From Paramecium pentaurelia (taxonomy: Eukaryota > Ciliophora > Oligohymenophorea > Peniculida > Parameciidae), in contig CAJJDO010000004.1 of assembly GCA_905183005.1 (NCBI GenBank), forward strand, positions 379,764 to 443,763: DNA of 64,000 nt. The letters are read 5' to 3'. Positions within the stretch are counted from its first letter, which is position 1, and each line of letters opens with the position of its first letter. The notes below the pieces were generated by a model, which saw only the letters and a program-made list of their open reading frames with translations, made no database searches and was not told the DNA's origin. A program made the position numbers and the translations under genes. Shown here piece after piece: positions 60,775 through 64,000 of the stretch.

Positions 60775-63649
60775 TCATTTAATTAATTCAGAAACTGATT
60801 TCATATTTAAATATTATTCTAATTTCCCTATTTAATTATCTAGTCTCTAAATATATAGTTATTTATCTTCATTCATATAAATATGATGTTCTAAAATAAA
60901 CCATCCACATTATTATAATATTTATGATAAATAGTATTAACCAGCAACTTTAAATTCTTTATTATATTTTTATTACTTCTTTTTTTTGTCCTGCTATAAA
61001 TATATAAATATAATATGCATACTTATGATACTACTGGTCTTATCCAATACTCTTCTGTTATATTAAGTAATATACAATATTATTCAATTTATTCTTCATT
61101 ATATAACTCTATTCTAACAAATTACGGAATATCATTAGCACCAATCAAAGAAAAATTTATTGGTATTTTAAAATGATTCTTATCATAAAATATTTTGTTT
61201 GTTCCACCGAAATTTAAATCTCTAAGTAGAATTGCATTTTATTTGAATAATTCATCATCATTCTCTTCAAAAGGTTTCGAAAATGTTTGTAATGTGAATG
61301 ATTCTAAAAGTTTTTCAAAGAAATAAATTTTATCTTCATTCCTAATCAAATTTTAGAAATTGATTCCATATCTTTATTTTAAGAATAAATTTGTAATTTC
61401 AAAGGATCCTTCAGCATTAATTTATTTATTCTAAGGGGCATAACTTAAATAACAATTTTGTAATCTCACCATACATTTTCCTTTTTCTAATATTACTGCT
61501 TAAATCTAAGCTTTTTGTTCATTAAATTGAATTGAAATATATTAAATTTCAACTATTTTATTAATTTTAAGTTATTTAATTGAATGTATATTCTATAAAT
61601 TAAGAAATTATTCAATTAATTTAATTTATTGAATAAGAAGAGATATTAGCTTTTATTTATCTAAAATTTAAACATTTGGCAAATAATAAGTATTATGAAT
61701 GGAACTCTTAGAAGAGTCCAATATTTATATTTGTTATGAATTTAACTTTGATAAATATTATAATATTTCTTCTTTTTCTTACATTTCATATTCATCTAAA
61801 TTTTCTTATTTAAAATATAATTAAAATGTAATTTCATCATATCTTATATCTACTTATAAAATAAATTCAGTTTGAGAATAAATAGTGACACGAAACCATT
61901 TTAATCCTATATTGTGAATTTACCATGAACAATTTTCATTAAGAAATATTATTAACTATTCTAACAATAAACCTTGAGGTTATGGATATATTGCAATTTT
62001 AGTTTCATTTTATTCATTCACAATTTGAATAAATGGGACAATCAAATATTGTATAAATGTTTTAAAATTATTCAAATATTTTATTGGATAAGGTAATGTA
62101 TGAATATATTGAGTATATTATAAAAAATCTTGTATTTATGAAATTTCAATATACTCATTCAATATTTTATCATTAATTTTAGTTGATAATCTTAATGCTT
62201 ATTATAATTATTAAATTTCAATTTATATAGTTTCTTATTTAAAAATAAATGAGATATTTTAAAGTAAGGGAATATAGATTATTTAGCCTGTAAAATGATC
62301 AGTAAATTAAAAATATTAATGATCATCAATACTATTATTGTAAGTTGTATAATTCTTTTCATGATGAAAGGTTTTATTCATTTATAATTTAAGTTATTAA
62401 TTTTGTTCATTTAAATGTTTAATTTATTCTAAATGTTTAAAATGCTATTCTTTTGTTTCTTTAAAATGTATTTATTCATTATCAATTATTTTAATTCTTA
62501 ATTAATTAATTTCTTCTTAAAATAATTTTATTTATTATTTCCATTCATATCCTTGTTTTTCAAATTATTATTTTTCTTATTCAATTTTATTTATTTCATT
62601 TTGTAAATATATATATTTTTAATCTAAATCAATTTTACTATTAGAAATTTGATCTTCTTATTATTTTTTTTGAAAATGTAATTACACTTACTATTCAACT
62701 TTATTTGTAATTACTTTCTCCAAATTTGAAAGAGTACTCATTTTTAATGATTTTCTTTTTATTTTTTTTTCAATTGTAGTTTCCTAATCATCTTCTATTT
62801 TATTAATTCGTTTAATCCTATAGAATTTTCCTTTATTAATAGAATCTTCATTTTTAAGTCTTGAAAATCCTTTTTATGGAGTTTAAGAATATATTTCTTA
62901 AAATTCAATGATTCTTGGTAATTAACTTCTAAGTGAATCTAATAATCTAATAGTTCTGATTATAATTTATTTTTTAAAAGAAAACTAATTTTAATTTAAT
63001 TCAGTTTATAATATAAAGCATTATTATTGCAACGCTGATTTTTAAGTAATTAATCCTATAAATTATTTATATAAAGGATGAGTAATTCCTAAATATTTTA
63101 CTAAAAGTTTTTTAGAATTCTCATAAAATATTTATGTGCTCTTAAATCTAAATTATAATATTTAATACCCATTTTATAGAAGTTTGCTTTTTTGATGTAT
63201 TTTGGTTAAATCTTAGAAAGTAGCCATTTCATACGATTTTGCTAAAGTTATATAACCATTTATTAATAAGATAGCCTCAGATTAATTTAATTAAGTAAAA
63301 GCGATATTTTCATAGAATTACAATGCCATCTCAACCTTCAAAAAAGCTTTGCCATGTAATCCAAGTTAATTAAAGATTTTAGCTGCATTCATAAAGATTA
63401 TAAATTAAAGAGCATTTGAAAGTGCTTTAAGCAAGTGTTATTTTATAAATCTAAAAATTGATTTGGATAAAAGCTCATTTCTAAATAAATTTGTTGATAC
63501 TTATGTAATAAAGCTCCAATATTATTAAGACAAATTGCAATAATATTTATGGAATTTGGCTAATTACGATACTCTTATATCAGTATTTCATATTAATTCA
63601 ACATTTACTCCTTATCAGATAGGTGAGTTATTATAGATAATCTATTCAT
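60775..63649 (-). CDS. TPR and coiled-coil protein, cilia-type architecture
   Basis: About 941 aa, introns 20 and 29 nt. Residues 1-230 form TPR-like helices (ICLNNIGALLHKNELLSKS, HGKAFLKVEMALQFYENIAF, IFYENSKKLLVKYLGITHPL). The middle (350-450) is a coiled coil (QQEDQISNSKIDLDQKY region). The last 350 residues are beta-rich (RPVVSQ, GSFEITNLFLKQRYGINF, KIPINFSLIGANDIPQFV), like a C2 or jelly-roll fold. No family name can be given. Span minus introns is exactly 942 codons. A shorter model starting at 62741 was rejected because the frame stays open and the upstream text looks like TPR repeats. Confidence 0.65.
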
Positions 63650-63696
63650 AATTATATTTATAAAATAAATGTTAGATAGGTAAAAACTAATTAATA

Positions 63697-64000
63697 TCAT
63701 ATTTAACAACAACCTAAAAATCTTAGAAACCAATTCTTTTATTCTTTAATTTCATTAATATATTACTATTACTATTTGATTGGACTGTAGTTGTTACTGT
63801 AATCATAAGTTGATTTTCTTTTTGGTTTTCTTTCTTAAAATGTCATATGAACAATAGAGAAGATTTAATTTTATGTTTCTTCAATTTTTAAGTCAATTTA
63901 ATAAGATGGAAAATCAGTTTTAGGTTTTCCATTTTTTTTTGCAATATACACTTCATAATTTCTTGGATTTTAATCAAGAGGATTATCCTTGCTAGCAATT
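63697..64000 (-). CDS. Partial gene: C-terminal end of an unidentified protein
   Basis: The last 100 residues of a minus-strand gene that starts beyond the window. Visible text includes NPRNYEVYIAKKNGKPKTD, FQERKPKRKSTYDYSNNYSP and a Cys-containing end (WFLRFLGCCQI). The first part looks like a small folded domain, and the terminal CC could be acylated. No family assigned. It ends 47 bp upstream of the TPR gene's start. Confidence 0.6.

Noticed and set aside
62741..63649. Separate TPR gene ending before a coiled-coil gene starting at 62741
   Set aside because: The frame is continuous across the proposed boundary and total length fits one gene of 942 codons.

Overview
This is a piece of a ciliate macronuclear genome, most probably Paramecium. 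The DNA is very AT-rich, and long reading frames appear only when TAA and TAG are read as glutamine and TGA is the sole stop. Introns are tiny (19 to 38 nt, mostly 22 to 28, starting GT and ending AG) and genes are packed almost end to end. About 30 genes were hand-translated with this code. For nearly all of them the span minus the introns is an exact multiple of three, so the exon models agree internally. A standard-code ORF finder sees only scraps of them. No rRNA, tRNA, transposon, CRISPR array, telomere repeat or prokaryotic signal was recognised.

Layout. 1-725: assembly-damaged end (196-bp exact duplicate and an N). 726-6289: AP-3 beta adaptin (+), a VID27-like protein (-) and an ankyrin protein (-). 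6553-14408 (+): coiled-coil protein, NLI/FCP1-type phosphatase, large coiled-coil protein, mitochondrial processing peptidase. 14505-22443 (-): giant intronless Q/N-rich protein with a prion-like tail, WDR49/CFAP337-like EF-hand/WD40 protein, EF-hand protein. 22607-26670 (+): LRR-like protein and a protein kinase. 26798-36069 (-): CPAP/SAS-4, a second kinase with a Q/N-rich tail, a helical-repeat protein, a Myb protein. 36070-38035: a poorly defined, partly decayed stretch and one small gene. 38075-43633 (+): trichocyst matrix-like secretory protein, small gene, giant coiled coil. 43669-49702: SMP-domain membrane protein (-), unknown protein (+), MAP kinase-like gene (-). 49918-57952: hybrid histidine kinase (+), tandem CCCH zinc-finger protein (-), secreted repeat protein (+), PX sorting nexin (+), EF-hand protein (+). 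58934-64000 (-): ABC1/COQ8 atypical kinase, TPR/coiled-coil protein, and a gene running off the end.

Themes. Several products suit ciliate cell architecture: centriole/basal body assembly (CPAP), an axonemal EF-hand/WD40 protein, large coiled-coil proteins and a regulated-secretion granule protein. Others serve membrane traffic and contact sites (AP-3, VID27-like, sorting nexin, SMP protein), signalling (four protein kinases including a histidine kinase), and mitochondria (MPP, COQ8). The oddest features are two tandem pairs whose stop and start codons overlap (ATGA), divergent starts only 10 bp apart, introns ending in AAG instead of TAG, a 24-nt frame-preserving intron inside a kinase catalytic loop, and the duplicated terminus beside an N. 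Functions come from motif recognition in hand translations; no database search was run.
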